A stretch of 64,000 bases of DNA, from contig NZ_SSNY01000004.1 of assembly GCF_004801285.1 (NCBI RefSeq), positions 62,001 to 126,000 of the forward strand, in the 5' to 3' direction. The DNA comes from Ollibium composti (lineage in GTDB: Bacteria; Pseudomonadota; Alphaproteobacteria; Rhizobiales; Rhizobiaceae). A program made the translations under genes and the position numbers. Positions 44,869 through 53,420 of the stretch are shown piece by piece. Numbering within the stretch: position 1 is the first letter of the stretch; every line of letters begins with the position of its first letter. Under the pieces are notes generated by a model that made no database searches, was not told where the DNA came from, and saw nothing but the letters and a program-made list of their open reading frames with translations.

Positions 44869-45639
44869 ATGAGCACGGTGGGCAAAGCCGTGTCGCTGCT
44901 GGATGTGCTGGGCAGCGGCGGCGCCGAGATGGCGCTGGCCGACATCGCCCGCGCCGCCGACTTCGACAAGGCGACGACGCGCCGGCTGTTGGTCGCCCTC
45001 ATCGACAACGGCCTGGTCGAGCAGGACGGCGGCACCCGTCTCTATCGGCTGGGCGCCGGTATCGCGCGGCTGGCGCTGATGCGCGAGGCACATTTCCCCT
45101 TCCTGCGCACCGGCGCACCGGTGGTCGAACGGCTCGCCGCCGCGACCGGCGAAACGGCGCACCTGTCCGAGCATTCCAGGCGCGGCCTCGTCTCCGTCCA
45201 TGTGGTGGAATCCGCCAGGGCCAACCGCATCTTCGTGCCGCTGGGCGAGCAGCTGCCGCTGCACGCCACCGCTTCCGGCATCGCCTTCCTCGCCTTTGCC
45301 GAGCCACGCGTGCGCGCCGCTGCGATGACCGGCGGCTTCGAGATCTACACGCCGCACACCATCGTCGATCCGGCCTCGCTGGCGAGCCACGTCGAAGACG
45401 CCCGCCGGCGCGGCTACTCCATCGGCTCGCAGGGCTTCGAGGAGGGTGTGGACAGCGCCGCCGCACCCATCCTCAACGCGGCCGGCCTGGCGACCGGCGC
45501 CATCGCGCTCGCCGCGCCGCGCTCGCGCGTCACCCGTGGCGACCTCGACCGCTACGGCATGCTGGTGGCTGCGGCCGGTCGAGAGATCGGCGAGCGGCTC
45601 TACGGCGGCGGCGCGACGCCGCAGCTCAAACAGGCATGA
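44869..45639 (+). CDS. IclR family transcriptional regulator
   Basis: A 256-residue IclR regulator, clearly paralogous to 22951-23709: both start MSTVGKA and share LPLHxTASGxAFLAF and ATGETAHLSE. The winged helix includes LADIARAADFDKATTRRLLV. The C-terminal ligand domain ends near GERLYGGGATPQ. GGGAGGAG precedes the ATG. Its stop overlaps the next gene (ATGA), so it is the first gene of an operon with the UPF0261 and HAD genes. It may also control the divergent permease/aldehyde dehydrogenase genes. Confidence 0.9.
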   Translation: MSTVGKAVSLLDVLGSGGAEMALADIARAADFDKATTRRLLVALIDNGLVEQDGGTRLYRLGAGIARLALMREAHFPFLRTGAPVVERLAAATGETAHLSEHSRRGLVSVHVVESARANRIFVPLGEQLPLHATASGIAFLAFAEPRVRAAAMTGGFEIYTPHTIVDPASLASHVEDARRRGYSIGSQGFEEGVDSAAAPILNAAGLATGAIALAAPRSRVTRGDLDRYGMLVAAAGREIGERLYGGGATPQLKQA

Positions 45640-46919
45640 CGACGGAGGCCAAGGGCTTGAAGGACGAACCCCGCATCCTGATGATCGGCACCGGCGACAC
45701 CAAGGCCGACGAATTGCTGTTCATGCGCGAACGCATCGAGGCCGTCGGCGGCCGCGCCGTCATGATGGACGTTTCCGTGCTCGGCGATCCGCCCTATGTG
45801 CCCGACCATGACAGGCACGCCGTGGCCGCTGCGGCCGGCACCACGATCGAGGCAATCGCCGCCAGCGGCGACGAGAACACCGCCATGACGCTGATGGCGA
45901 AAGGCGCCGCGAACCTCGCACGCTCACTGCACGAGCGCTGCGCAATCGACGGCATGATCGCCCTCGGCGGCACCATGGGCACCGACCTTGCACTGGACGT
46001 GGCGCTTGCGCTGCCGCTGGGCGTGCCGAAGTTCGTCGTCTCCACCATCGCCTATTCGCATCTGGTGCCGCCCGAGCGCATCGCCGGCGATCTGATGATG
46101 ATCCTGTGGGCAGGCGGCCTCTACGGCCTGAACGGCGCCTGCAAGGCCGTGCTTTCGCAGGCTTGCGGCGCGGTCGTCGGCGCAGCAAAGGCCGCTGTCG
46201 TCCCGCCGGCCGACCGGCCGGTGATCGGCATGAGCTCGCTGGGCAAGAGCTGCCTCGCTTACATGGTGACGCTGAAGCCGGAACTGGAGCGGCGCGGCTA
46301 CGAGGTCGTCGTCTTCCACACCACCGGCATGGGTGGCCGCGCGCTGGAAGCGATCGCCGCCCAGCGCGGCTTTGCCGCCGTCTTCGACCTGTCCTTGCAG
46401 GAACTCGCCAACCACCATGCAGGCTCGGTCGTCAGCTCCGGCGCCGACCGGCTGGAGAACGCCGGCCGCGCCGGCATCCCGCAGATCGTTGCGCCCGGTG
46501 CCGTCGACATGGTGGACTTCCCGACCTGGCAGCCGGTGCCGCCGCGCTTCGCCGAGCGCCCCTACCACGCCCACAACCGGCTGCTCGCTTCCGTCACCTC
46601 CGACGGGCCGACGCGCCGTGAGATCGCCCGCGCCATCGGCGCCAAGCTGGCGGGTGCCACCGCACCGACCGCCTTCATCCTGCCCGCCGGCGGCATCCAG
46701 CAGTGGGATCAGCAGGGAGAGCCGCTCCACGAACCCGATGCGCTCACCGCCTTCGTCGACGAGATGCGCGCCGCCGTTCCGGGTTCCGTCGAGATGCATG
46801 AGGTTGCCGGCCACATCAACGACCCCGCCTTTGCCGCAAAGGCGCTGGAGATCTTCGACCGCTGGGTTGCCGAAGGCATCGTTGCGCCGGGTGTTCGCAA
46901 GGGCGAGGCGGCTGCATGA
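45636..46919 (+). CDS. UPF0261 / Tm-1-like ATP-binding domain protein
   Basis: A 427-residue protein of the UPF0261 family, related to the N-terminal half of the tomato Tm-1 resistance protein. The N-terminus RILMIGTGDTKADELLFMRE and the segments ALGGTMGTDLALDVALALP and SLGKSCLAYMVTLKPELERR fit the family's two Rossmann-like domains. In many bacteria this gene stands next to a PEP-mutase-like TIM-barrel gene that matches the C-terminal half of Tm-1; that partner is absent here. The biochemical role of the family is not established. It overlaps iclR upstream and the HAD gene downstream by four bases each. Confidence 0.85.
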   Translation: MTTEAKGLKDEPRILMIGTGDTKADELLFMRERIEAVGGRAVMMDVSVLGDPPYVPDHDRHAVAAAAGTTIEAIAASGDENTAMTLMAKGAANLARSLHERCAIDGMIALGGTMGTDLALDVALALPLGVPKFVVSTIAYSHLVPPERIAGDLMMILWAGGLYGLNGACKAVLSQACGAVVGAAKAAVVPPADRPVIGMSSLGKSCLAYMVTLKPELERRGYEVVVFHTTGMGGRALEAIAAQRGFAAVFDLSLQELANHHAGSVVSSGADRLENAGRAGIPQIVAPGAVDMVDFPTWQPVPPRFAERPYHAHNRLLASVTSDGPTRREIARAIGAKLAGATAPTAFILPAGGIQQWDQQGEPLHEPDALTAFVDEMRAAVPGSVEMHEVAGHINDPAFAAKALEIFDRWVAEGIVAPGVRKGEAAA

Positions 46920-47578
46920 GCGCGCATCCAAAGGCCCTCGTTCTCGACTTCGGCGGCGTGGTGACGAAGACGCTATTCGAAACGCATGCCCTGACCGAAC
47001 GGGCGCTCGGGCTGAGAGCCGGAACGCTTGCATGGCGCGGGCCGTTCGACCCCGCCAACGACCCGCTGTGGCGCTCCATGCAGGCCGACGAAATCAGCGA
47101 GCGCGACTACTGGAAGACGCGCACACGCGAAGTCGGCGCCCTGGTCGGCGAAGACTGGGCGGACATGTCCACCTTCGTGCGCCGGGCGCGCGGCGCCGAA
47201 CCGGAAGCCGTGGTGCGGCCCGAAGCCGACCGCGCCATCCGCGCCGCTAACGCGGCCGGCGTCCGTCTCGCCATCCTGTCCAACGAGCTCGACCTGTTCT
47301 ACGGCGCCGATTTTCGCGCGCGCCTGCCGCTGCTTTCGCTCTTCGAGACGATCGTCGACGCCACCTATACCGGCGTCCTCAAGCCCGACGCCCGCGCCTA
47401 CCAGTCGGCCGGCGACGCGCTCGGCCTGCCGCTCGAGGATTGCGTCTTCGTCGACGACCAGAAACGCAACGTCGACGGCGCACTGGCCGCCGGCATGCGC
47501 GCGGTATGGTTCGATGTGGCGCAACCCGCCAAATCCTATGCCGAGGCTCTCGGCCATTTCGGCATCGCTTTTTCCTGA
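46916..47578 (+). CDS. HAD superfamily hydrolase
   Basis: A 220-residue HAD-IA type protein. Motif I is LVLDFGGVVTKTLFE, with the nucleophile Asp but Gly in place of the second Asp, as in dehalogenase and epoxide-hydrolase-like branches rather than phosphatases. Motif II is ILSNELD, motif III Lys is in GVLKPDARAYQ, and motif IV is CVFVDDQKRNVDGA. The cap domain lies between about residues 20 and 100. It overlaps the UPF0261 gene (ATGA) and so belongs to the same pathway. Confidence 0.87.
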   Translation: MSAHPKALVLDFGGVVTKTLFETHALTERALGLRAGTLAWRGPFDPANDPLWRSMQADEISERDYWKTRTREVGALVGEDWADMSTFVRRARGAEPEAVVRPEADRAIRAANAAGVRLAILSNELDLFYGADFRARLPLLSLFETIVDATYTGVLKPDARAYQSAGDALGLPLEDCVFVDDQKRNVDGALAAGMRAVWFDVAQPAKSYAEALGHFGIAFS

Positions 47579-47650
47579 GGCTATTGAGATGAAAGCCTCA
47601 AAAGAGTTTTTCCTTTTTGGACCCCCTCGCCAAAACTTCGGAGCACGTCC

Positions 47651-49003
47651 ATGCGCGACACCAATTTCCTCGTCGAAAACAACGCCAAGCCGATCTGGCA
47701 CCCGATGGCGCATCCGGCGGAGATGCGTGGCAACCCGCCGAAGGTCATCATGAAGGGCGAAGGTGCCGAGGTGACCGATATCGAAGGCCGTACCGTGCTC
47801 GACGCCGTCGGCGGGTTGTGGAACGTCAACCTCGGCTACAGCTGCGACCCGATCAAGAAGGCCATCGCCGACCAACTATCCGCCCTGCCCTACTATTCCG
47901 GCTTTCGCGGCACCTCGACCGGCCCCTCCATCGAACTCGCCTACGAGCTGACGCAATGGTTCGAACCGGAAGGCATGATGCGCGCCTTCTTCACCTCGGG
48001 CGGCTCCGATTCGGTGGAAACCGCGCTCCGGCTCTCGCGCCAGTATTGGAAGATCCGCGGCCAGGCCGACCGGACGAAGTTCCTGGCGCTGAAGAAAGGC
48101 TATCACGGCACCCATTTCGGCGGAGCATCCGTCAACGGCAACGCCAATTTCCGCCGTAACTACGAACCGCTGCTGCCCGGCGTCTTCCACACGCCGGCGC
48201 CGTGGACCTACCGCAACCCGTTCGACGAAACCGATCCAGTCAGGCTGGCGCAGCTTTGCGCCCGTGCCATCGAGGAGGAGATCGCCTTCCAGTGCGCCGA
48301 CACCATCGCCGCCTTCATCATGGAACCGGTGCTGGGCGCCGGCGGCGTCATCGTGCCGCCGGAAACCTTCATGCCGCTGGTGCGCGAAATCTGCGACCGC
48401 CACGACATCCTGCTGATCGCCGACGAGGTGGTGACGGCCTTCGGCCGCACCGGCGCCTGGTCGGGCTCCAGGCTTTGGGGGGTGAAGCCGGATTTCATGA
48501 CCATCGCCAAGGCGATCACCTCCGGCTATTTCCCGCTGGGTGCGACGCTGATCTCTGAAAAGGTCGCCGACGTCTTCGAGGCCGACAAGACCAGCTTCGG
48601 CGCCATCGGCCACGGCTACACCTATTCCGGCCACCCGGTCGGCTGTGCGGCGGGCATCGCGACCCTTGCCGAGACGAAGCGGCTGAAACTCAACGAGAAC
48701 GCCGCCGCGCGCGGCGCCGAACTGGCGAAGGCGCTGGAAGACCTGAAGGCGAGGCACGCCCTCGTCGGCGACGTGCGCAGCAAGGGCCTGATGGCGGGGA
48801 TCGAACTGGTTTCCGACCGCGCGACGAAGAAGCCGGCCGACAAGAAGACGATGGGTAAGGTCGCCGACGCCGCCTACGAAGCCGGCGTCATGCTGCGCGT
48901 ATCGGGCAACATGATCATCCTGTCGCCGCCGCTGGTCATCACGGCAAAGGACGTGGCCAGGATCGCTGAAGGGCTGGACGCGGGGTTGCGGGCGGCGGGG
49001 TAA
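47651..49003 (+). CDS. Class III (omega) aminotransferase
   Basis: A 450-residue PLP-dependent enzyme of the ω-amino acid:pyruvate transaminase type. The cofactor Asp is in LLIADEVVTAFGRTG and the PLP Lys in DFMTIAKAITSGYFPLGA. The N-terminal HPMAHPAEMRGNPPKVIMKG and the GLWNVNLGYSCDPI region are usual for the group. It probably moves an amino group from an amine or β-amino acid to pyruvate, giving an aldehyde for the dehydrogenase at 41733. It starts 72 bp after the HAD gene and is followed by a large palindrome. Confidence 0.92.
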   Translation: MRDTNFLVENNAKPIWHPMAHPAEMRGNPPKVIMKGEGAEVTDIEGRTVLDAVGGLWNVNLGYSCDPIKKAIADQLSALPYYSGFRGTSTGPSIELAYELTQWFEPEGMMRAFFTSGGSDSVETALRLSRQYWKIRGQADRTKFLALKKGYHGTHFGGASVNGNANFRRNYEPLLPGVFHTPAPWTYRNPFDETDPVRLAQLCARAIEEEIAFQCADTIAAFIMEPVLGAGGVIVPPETFMPLVREICDRHDILLIADEVVTAFGRTGAWSGSRLWGVKPDFMTIAKAITSGYFPLGATLISEKVADVFEADKTSFGAIGHGYTYSGHPVGCAAGIATLAETKRLKLNENAAARGAELAKALEDLKARHALVGDVRSKGLMAGIELVSDRATKKPADKKTMGKVADAAYEAGVMLRVSGNMIILSPPLVITAKDVARIAEGLDAGLRAAG

Positions 49004-49036
49004 ACTGACGCTGCATCTCCGGACATTTCGAACTGG

Positions 49037-49215
49037 CGATGCCGCCCCTCACCTGGCTGCCGCCATCCTCTCCCCGTAAACGGGGCGAGGAGCTCCATCA
49101 TCACCGGTTTCGCCAACCTCCCCCCTTGCAGGTCGGGCGGCGAGGCAGAGGCAGTTCTCCTCGCCCCGTTTACGGGGAGAGGATGGCGGCAGCCAGGTGA
49201 GGGGCAGCGCCATCG
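49037..49215. repeat. Large inverted repeat with perfect 48-bp arms
   Basis: Bases 49044-49091 and 49158-49205 are perfect complements over 48 bp, separated by 66 bp. Similarity goes on a few bases beyond each arm with one small gap. Each arm itself contains a small hairpin (CCCCGT-AA-ACGGGG). It lies between two convergent genes, so it could stop transcription from both sides. It looks like a dispersed palindromic element, not a gene. Confidence 0.85.
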
Positions 49216-49218
49216 TTG

Positions 49219-50097
49219 CTAATCGCGCGTCGGCAGCGTCAGATGCTCCCGCCTCCACGCCGCTGGCGAAAGCCCGGTCGCCTGCCGGAAGAAGCGCGAG
49301 AAATAGGCCGGATCGTTGAAGCCGCAATCGTAGGCGATGTCTTCCACCGCGCGCACGGTGAACAGCAGAAGCCGCTTGGCCTCGACCAGCCGGCGCTCGC
49401 CGACCGCCTGTCTGACGCCGACGCCCAGCACCTCGCGCGCAGCCCTGTCGACCAGATGGCGCGTACTGCCGAGTTCGGCGACGTAGCGCTCGACCGGCCA
49501 GTCGTCGCGGAAATGCCGGTCGACCAGCCGCCGCAGCCGCCCCGCCAGCGCCACCGGCGCCGGCAGCGTTATCGCCTGCCGTTCAGACGCCAGCCGCGCG
49601 ATACCCGACAGCGCCACCGCGATCATAGGCGGCAGCACCGTCTCCATGCCGGGCAGCGCGTCTCGATACTCCGACTGGATCGTGCGCACCGCCTGTTCGA
49701 GCTTGTCCCACAGAACCGGCTCACCATGGCCGGAAACGAAGGCGGGCTGGTCCAGCGCAAGCAGCGACTGGCCGGAGATCGCCGCCAGCGCGTCCTCCGC
49801 CACCGAGACGACGATGGCGTCGGTGCCAGGCTCGATGGTGAAGCCGTGGACGATGCCGGCCGGCACGAAACTCACCGTCGGCGCCGAAAAAGTCCATGTC
49901 TCGTCCTCGATGGCGTAGACGCCGGCCCCACTTGTCCAGAAGGTGATCTGCGCCATCTGCGGGTGCCGGTGCGCCGCCACCTGCCCCCGGTGGATGCTTT
50001 CACGCTGCCGCACCGTCTCGACATGGACGAAGCCGACGGCGAGCCGGCGCGCCGGTACGCCGTAGACGAAGAATTCGGGAATGGCGTCGCGATCCAT
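49219..50097 (-). CDS. hpaA: AraC family regulator of the hpa genes (HpaA-like)
   Basis: A 292-residue regulator with a cupin-like N-terminal sensor (AIPEFFVYGVPARRLAVGFV) and a C-terminal AraC domain, whose second helix-turn-helix is VEDIAYDCGFNDPAYFSRFF. An in-frame start at 50148 would add 17 residues, but the ATG at 50097 gives an N-terminus (MDRDAIPEFF) that aligns better with HpaA-type proteins and leaves 93 bp for the divergent promoter. HpaA activates hpaBC in response to 4-hydroxyphenylacetate in enterobacteria; the same role is inferred here from the position next to hpaB. Confidence 0.82.
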   Translation of the reverse strand: MDRDAIPEFFVYGVPARRLAVGFVHVETVRQRESIHRGQVAAHRHPQMAQITFWTSGAGVYAIEDETWTFSAPTVSFVPAGIVHGFTIEPGTDAIVVSVAEDALAAISGQSLLALDQPAFVSGHGEPVLWDKLEQAVRTIQSEYRDALPGMETVLPPMIAVALSGIARLASERQAITLPAPVALAGRLRRLVDRHFRDDWPVERYVAELGSTRHLVDRAAREVLGVGVRQAVGERRLVEAKRLLLFTVRAVEDIAYDCGFNDPAYFSRFFRQATGLSPAAWRREHLTLPTRD

Positions 50098-50190
50098 GGC
50101 GCCCGAAAAAGTCCAAGCGGTTTTGTCCTTTCCTCCATAAACCAGCATGGCGTCAGGCGCTACTCTTCACTCCATTCAGGGAGGAACACG

Positions 50191-51735
50191 ATGCGATCGG
50201 AAGATTTTCGCGCCGACACCAGGCGCCCGTTCACCGGGGCCGAATATCTGGAGAGCCTGCGCGACGGCCGCGAGGTCTATATCAACGGCGAGCGCATCGC
50301 CGACGTCACCGCCCATCCGGCCATGCGCAACGCCGTGCGCTCGCTGGCCCGCCTCTACGACGCGCTGCACGACCCCGCCCAGCAGGACGTGCTGACCGCG
50401 CCGACCGACACCGGCTCGGGCGGCTACACGCACAAATATTTCCGCGTCGCCCATTCGGTGGACGATCTCGTCGCCCAGCAGGGCGCGATAGCCCACTGGT
50501 CGCGCATGACCTATGGCTGGATGGGCCGAACCGCCGATTACAAGGCCGCCCTGATGAACACGCTCGGTGCCAACGCCGACTGGTACGGCCCGTTCAAGGA
50601 CAACGCCCGCGCCTGGCACAAACGGGCGCAGGAAGCGGTCCTGTTCATGAACCACGCCATCGTCAACCCGCCGATCGACCGCCACAAGCCGGCCGAACAG
50701 GTGAAGGACGTGTTCGTCCACATCACCAAGGAGAACGACGCCGGCATCTGGGTGTCGGGCGCAAAGGTGGTAGCGACGTCCTCGGCGCTGACCCACTACA
50801 ATTTCCTGGCGCAAAGCTCGGCCACCGTGACGGAAGACCCGTCGCTGTCGGTGATGTTCATCGTGCCGATGAACGCGCCGGGCATAAAGATGTTCTGCCG
50901 CGTCTCCTACGAGCAGACCGCCAATACCGTCGGCCATCCCTTCGACTATCCGCTGTCGTCGCGCTTCGACGAGAACGACGCCATCCTCGTGCTCGACAAC
51001 GTCTTCATTCCCTGGGAGGACGTACTGGTGCTGCGCGATGCGCAAAAAATCCTGTCGTTCCACCCGGCCTCGGGCTTCATGCACGGCTACTGCTTCCAGG
51101 GCTGCACGCGCTTTGCCGTGAAGCTGGATTTCCTCGCCGGCCTGCTCGCCAAGGCATTGCGCGCCACCGGCGGCGACGCGTTTCGCGGCAACCAGGCGGC
51201 ACTGGGCGAGATCATCGCGCTGCGCCACATGTTCTGGAGCTTCTCGCACGCCATGGCGCGTAACCCGATCCCGTGGGCGAACGGCGCCGTGCTGCCGAAC
51301 CTGGAATCGGCGCTCGCCTACCGCACCTTCATGTCGGAAGCCTATCCGCGCGTCATCGACACGGTGCGCAAGGTCGTCGCTTCCGGGTTGATCTACCTGC
51401 CCTCCTCGGCGAAGGATTTCTCCAACCCCGACATCGACCGTTATCTGGCGCAATATGTGCGCGGCTCCAACGACATGGGCCATGTCGAGCGCATCAAGAT
51501 CATGAAGCTTTTGTGGGATGCCACCGGCACCGAGTTCGGCGGCCGCCACGCGCTTTACGAGCTGAACTATGCCGGCGCGCCGGAAGAGGTGCGCCTGCAG
51601 GTGCTGAAGGGCGCCGAGCGCGGCGGCCGCATGAAGGAGATGGAAGCGCTGGTCGACACCTGTATGGCCGACTACGACGAGAACGGCTGGACCGGCGACA
51701 CCTGGCTGCCGCCGCTTGAGCACGGCCAGCGCTGA
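50191..51735 (+). CDS. hpaB: 4-hydroxyphenylacetate 3-monooxygenase, oxygenase component
   Basis: A 514-residue FADH2-dependent hydroxylase of the HpaB/HpaH family. It shows GAEYLESLRDGREVYINGER near the N-terminus, TYGWMGRTADYKAALMNTLG and, near the C-terminus, SAKDFSNPDIDRYLAQYVRG. It converts 4-hydroxyphenylacetate to homoprotocatechuate with reduced flavin from HpaC. A long open frame extends upstream, but ATG 50191 with GGGAGG before it is the proper start and the length matches the family. It is followed at once by hpaC. Confidence 0.93.
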   Translation: MRSEDFRADTRRPFTGAEYLESLRDGREVYINGERIADVTAHPAMRNAVRSLARLYDALHDPAQQDVLTAPTDTGSGGYTHKYFRVAHSVDDLVAQQGAIAHWSRMTYGWMGRTADYKAALMNTLGANADWYGPFKDNARAWHKRAQEAVLFMNHAIVNPPIDRHKPAEQVKDVFVHITKENDAGIWVSGAKVVATSSALTHYNFLAQSSATVTEDPSLSVMFIVPMNAPGIKMFCRVSYEQTANTVGHPFDYPLSSRFDENDAILVLDNVFIPWEDVLVLRDAQKILSFHPASGFMHGYCFQGCTRFAVKLDFLAGLLAKALRATGGDAFRGNQAALGEIIALRHMFWSFSHAMARNPIPWANGAVLPNLESALAYRTFMSEAYPRVIDTVRKVVASGLIYLPSSAKDFSNPDIDRYLAQYVRGSNDMGHVERIKIMKLLWDATGTEFGGRHALYELNYAGAPEEVRLQVLKGAERGGRMKEMEALVDTCMADYDENGWTGDTWLPPLEHGQR

Positions 51736-51745
51736 GGAGGCGGCC

Positions 51746-52255
51746 ATGCAGGCGCAGGTTTCCAGGCTGGAATTCCGGGACGCCATGGCAAGGGTCTGTG
51801 CCCCGGTCAACATCATCACCACCGACGGCCCGTCCGGGCGCGGCGGCTTCACAGCAACCGCCATGTGTTCCGTCTCGGACGATCCGCCGACGCTGCTCGT
51901 GTGCATGAACGAACGCTCGGCGCAGACCGGCCTTTTCCTCGCCAACCGCCGCTTCTGCGTCAACGTGTTGACGCAGGCGCACCAGCATCTGGCGGCCAAG
52001 TTCGCCGGCGCGATCAGCGACATGGGCGAGCGCTACGACGCCGCCCGCTGGCAGGTGATGGCGTCCGGCCAGCCGGCGCTGTCGGATGCCATCGTCTCCT
52101 TCGACTGCGTGACGGAGGCGGTGAACAGGGTCGGCACCCATAACGTCATGTTCGGCCGGGTCGTCGACATCCGCCACGGCTCGGAGGAAGCCGCACTCCT
52201 CTATGTCGGGCGCAACTACATGCAGCCGACCGCGCTGGGGAGTTTCGGGGGGTGA
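51746..52255 (+). CDS. hpaC: 4-hydroxyphenylacetate 3-monooxygenase, flavin reductase component
   Basis: A 169-residue flavin reductase with the FMN-binding split-barrel core: ARVCAPVNIITTDGPSGRGG, then TATAMCSVSDDPPTLLVCMN and RRFCVNVLTQAHQHLAAKF. It supplies reduced flavin to HpaB. ATG 51746 has GGAGG eight bases upstream; a TTG 30 bases earlier is in frame but would overlap hpaB and has no ribosome site. It ends 150 bp before the convergent MarR-type gene, with a terminator between. Confidence 0.92.
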   Translation: MQAQVSRLEFRDAMARVCAPVNIITTDGPSGRGGFTATAMCSVSDDPPTLLVCMNERSAQTGLFLANRRFCVNVLTQAHQHLAAKFAGAISDMGERYDAARWQVMASGQPALSDAIVSFDCVTEAVNRVGTHNVMFGRVVDIRHGSEEAALLYVGRNYMQPTALGSFGG

Positions 52256-52278
52256 GAGCCCGGTTCGCCGCAGGCGAA

Positions 52279-52303
52279 TTGAAAGGTCCGGTGGACCTTT
52301 CAA
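52279..52303. terminator. Strong hairpin between hpaC and hpaR
   Basis: TTGAAAGGTCC-GGT-GGACCTTTCAA is an 11-bp perfect stem with a 3-base loop. An outer pair GAGCCC/GGGCTC (52256-52261 and 52305-52310) could extend it. It lies 24 bp past the hpaC stop and probably ends transcription from one or both sides. Confidence 0.65.
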
Positions 52304-52404
52304 AGGGCTCGAACGCCGGGAGCCGTAGCGAAGGGCGAGGCGGCGAAGAGAAGCTCGCGCCTAAAGCGTTGCAACATCACCATCGTCCAGCCGGGGCCTG
52401 CTGC

Positions 52405-52845
52405 CTACGGCAACTCCCCGTTCTGCGACTGGATCAGCCCGTCCAGCATGTCGAGCAGCTTTTCGTGCTGTTCCACCCCGAACCGCTTCTCGATGGCGTC
52501 GTAGATGGCGACGCGCTCCGGCGCCAGTTCCTCGATCAGCGCCAGCCCGGCCGGGCTGATGGCCAGCCGTGCACGGCGGCCGTCGTCCTTGACGCGGCTG
52601 CGGGTGATGAATTTGCGCTCCTCCATCGCCTTGATGATGCGCGTCAGGCTGGGCGGCAGGATGGAGGCCTGGTTGGCGAGTTCGGTCGCCTCCAGCGGCC
52701 CGGCCTCCGCCAGCATGCGCAGCACCCGCCATTGCTGCTCGGTGATGTCGTGGCGCGCCAGCATCGGCCGGAAATGCGCCATGATGACCTCGCGGGCGCG
52801 AAGCAGCGCCATCGGCAGCGAGCGACGTGTGCTGGGCGGTAGCAA
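52405..52845 (-). CDS. hpaR: MarR family regulator of homoprotocatechuate degradation
   Basis: A 146-residue MarR protein that matches HpaR/HpcR: PSTRRSLPMALLRAREVIMA and MLARHDITEQQWRVLRMLAE at the N-terminus, then the winged helix TELANQASILPPSLTRIIKA. The start is TTG at 52845, four bases after GGAGGG; the first ATG lies 11 codons inside and would remove conserved residues. HpaR represses the meta-cleavage operon in the absence of the aromatic acid. It is divergent from that operon, which begins at 53034. Confidence 0.88.
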   Translation of the reverse strand: MLPPSTRRSLPMALLRAREVIMAHFRPMLARHDITEQQWRVLRMLAEAGPLEATELANQASILPPSLTRIIKAMEERKFITRSRVKDDGRRARLAISPAGLALIEELAPERVAIYDAIEKRFGVEQHEKLLDMLDGLIQSQNGELP

Positions 52846-52962
52846 AATTCCCTCCGGGCAACGATGGTCCCCAAAAAGGAACCGAACACCGGACACGCTA
52901 TATCCGACACGCGCCGCAAGCGGCAATCCTGCACGCGCCATCCTCTTAACAAGAGAAGAACC

Positions 52963-53000
52963 TTGACAGTCGCGCGTCAAGATGTAATTCACACGTTAAC
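52963..53000 (+). promoter_or_regulatory. Promoter and shared 18-bp element (site 3) of the hpa meta-cleavage operon
   Basis: TTGACA at 52963-52968 and TAATTC at 52985-52990 (16-bp spacing) form a plausible σ70 promoter. The -10 region lies in TGTAA-TTCACACG-TTAAC (52983-53000), which matches the elements before both iclR genes. The natural expectation would be an HpaR operator, but the sharing with IclR genes leaves the binding protein open. Confidence 0.5.
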
Positions 53001-53033
53001 TAAGAACGGCAGCGATGCTGCGAGGAGGAAGCC

Positions 53034-53420
53034 TTGCCGCATATGGCGATCGAATATTCGGCCAATCTCGACGCCTCGGTCGACATGGGCGAATTGTGCA
53101 CGCTCGTTTCCCGCACCATTCTCGACACCGGGCTGTTCGAGCCCGGCGCGGTGCGCGTGCGCGCCTTCCGCGCCGAAGCTTATGCGATCGCCGACCGGTT
53201 ACCCGAAAACGGCTTCATCGACATGAACTTCCGCATCGGCAAGGGCCGTAGCGCGGAGGAAAAGAAGCGCACTGGCGAGGCGATCTTCGCGGCCGTCACC
53301 GACCATCTGGCGAACCTTTTCGCCACGCCGCATTTCGCGCTTTCGCTGGAGATCCGCGAGATCGACGCAGAGCTTTCCTGGAAGAAGAATGCCATCCACC
53401 CGCGCCTGCGGGGCAAATGA
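53034..53420 (+). CDS. hpaF: 5-carboxymethyl-2-hydroxymuconate Δ-isomerase
   Basis: A 128-residue isomerase of the CHMI group in the tautomerase superfamily (also named hpcD). The start is TTG at 53034: it has AGGAGG five bases upstream and gives MPHMAIEYSANL, which places the catalytic Pro directly after the initiator Met, as in the family. The ATG at 53043 would delete that Pro. It isomerises the product of aldehyde oxidation in homoprotocatechuate degradation. It overlaps hpaE by four bases. Confidence 0.92.
   Translation: MPHMAIEYSANLDASVDMGELCTLVSRTILDTGLFEPGAVRVRAFRAEAYAIADRLPENGFIDMNFRIGKGRSAEEKKRTGEAIFAAVTDHLANLFATPHFALSLEIREIDAELSWKKNAIHPRLRGK

Noticed and set aside
49216..50190. 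An upstream extension of hpaB to 839 codons
   Set aside because: The extension is antisense to the AraC-type gene and has shadow composition. ATG 50191 has a good ribosome site and gives the usual HpaB length.
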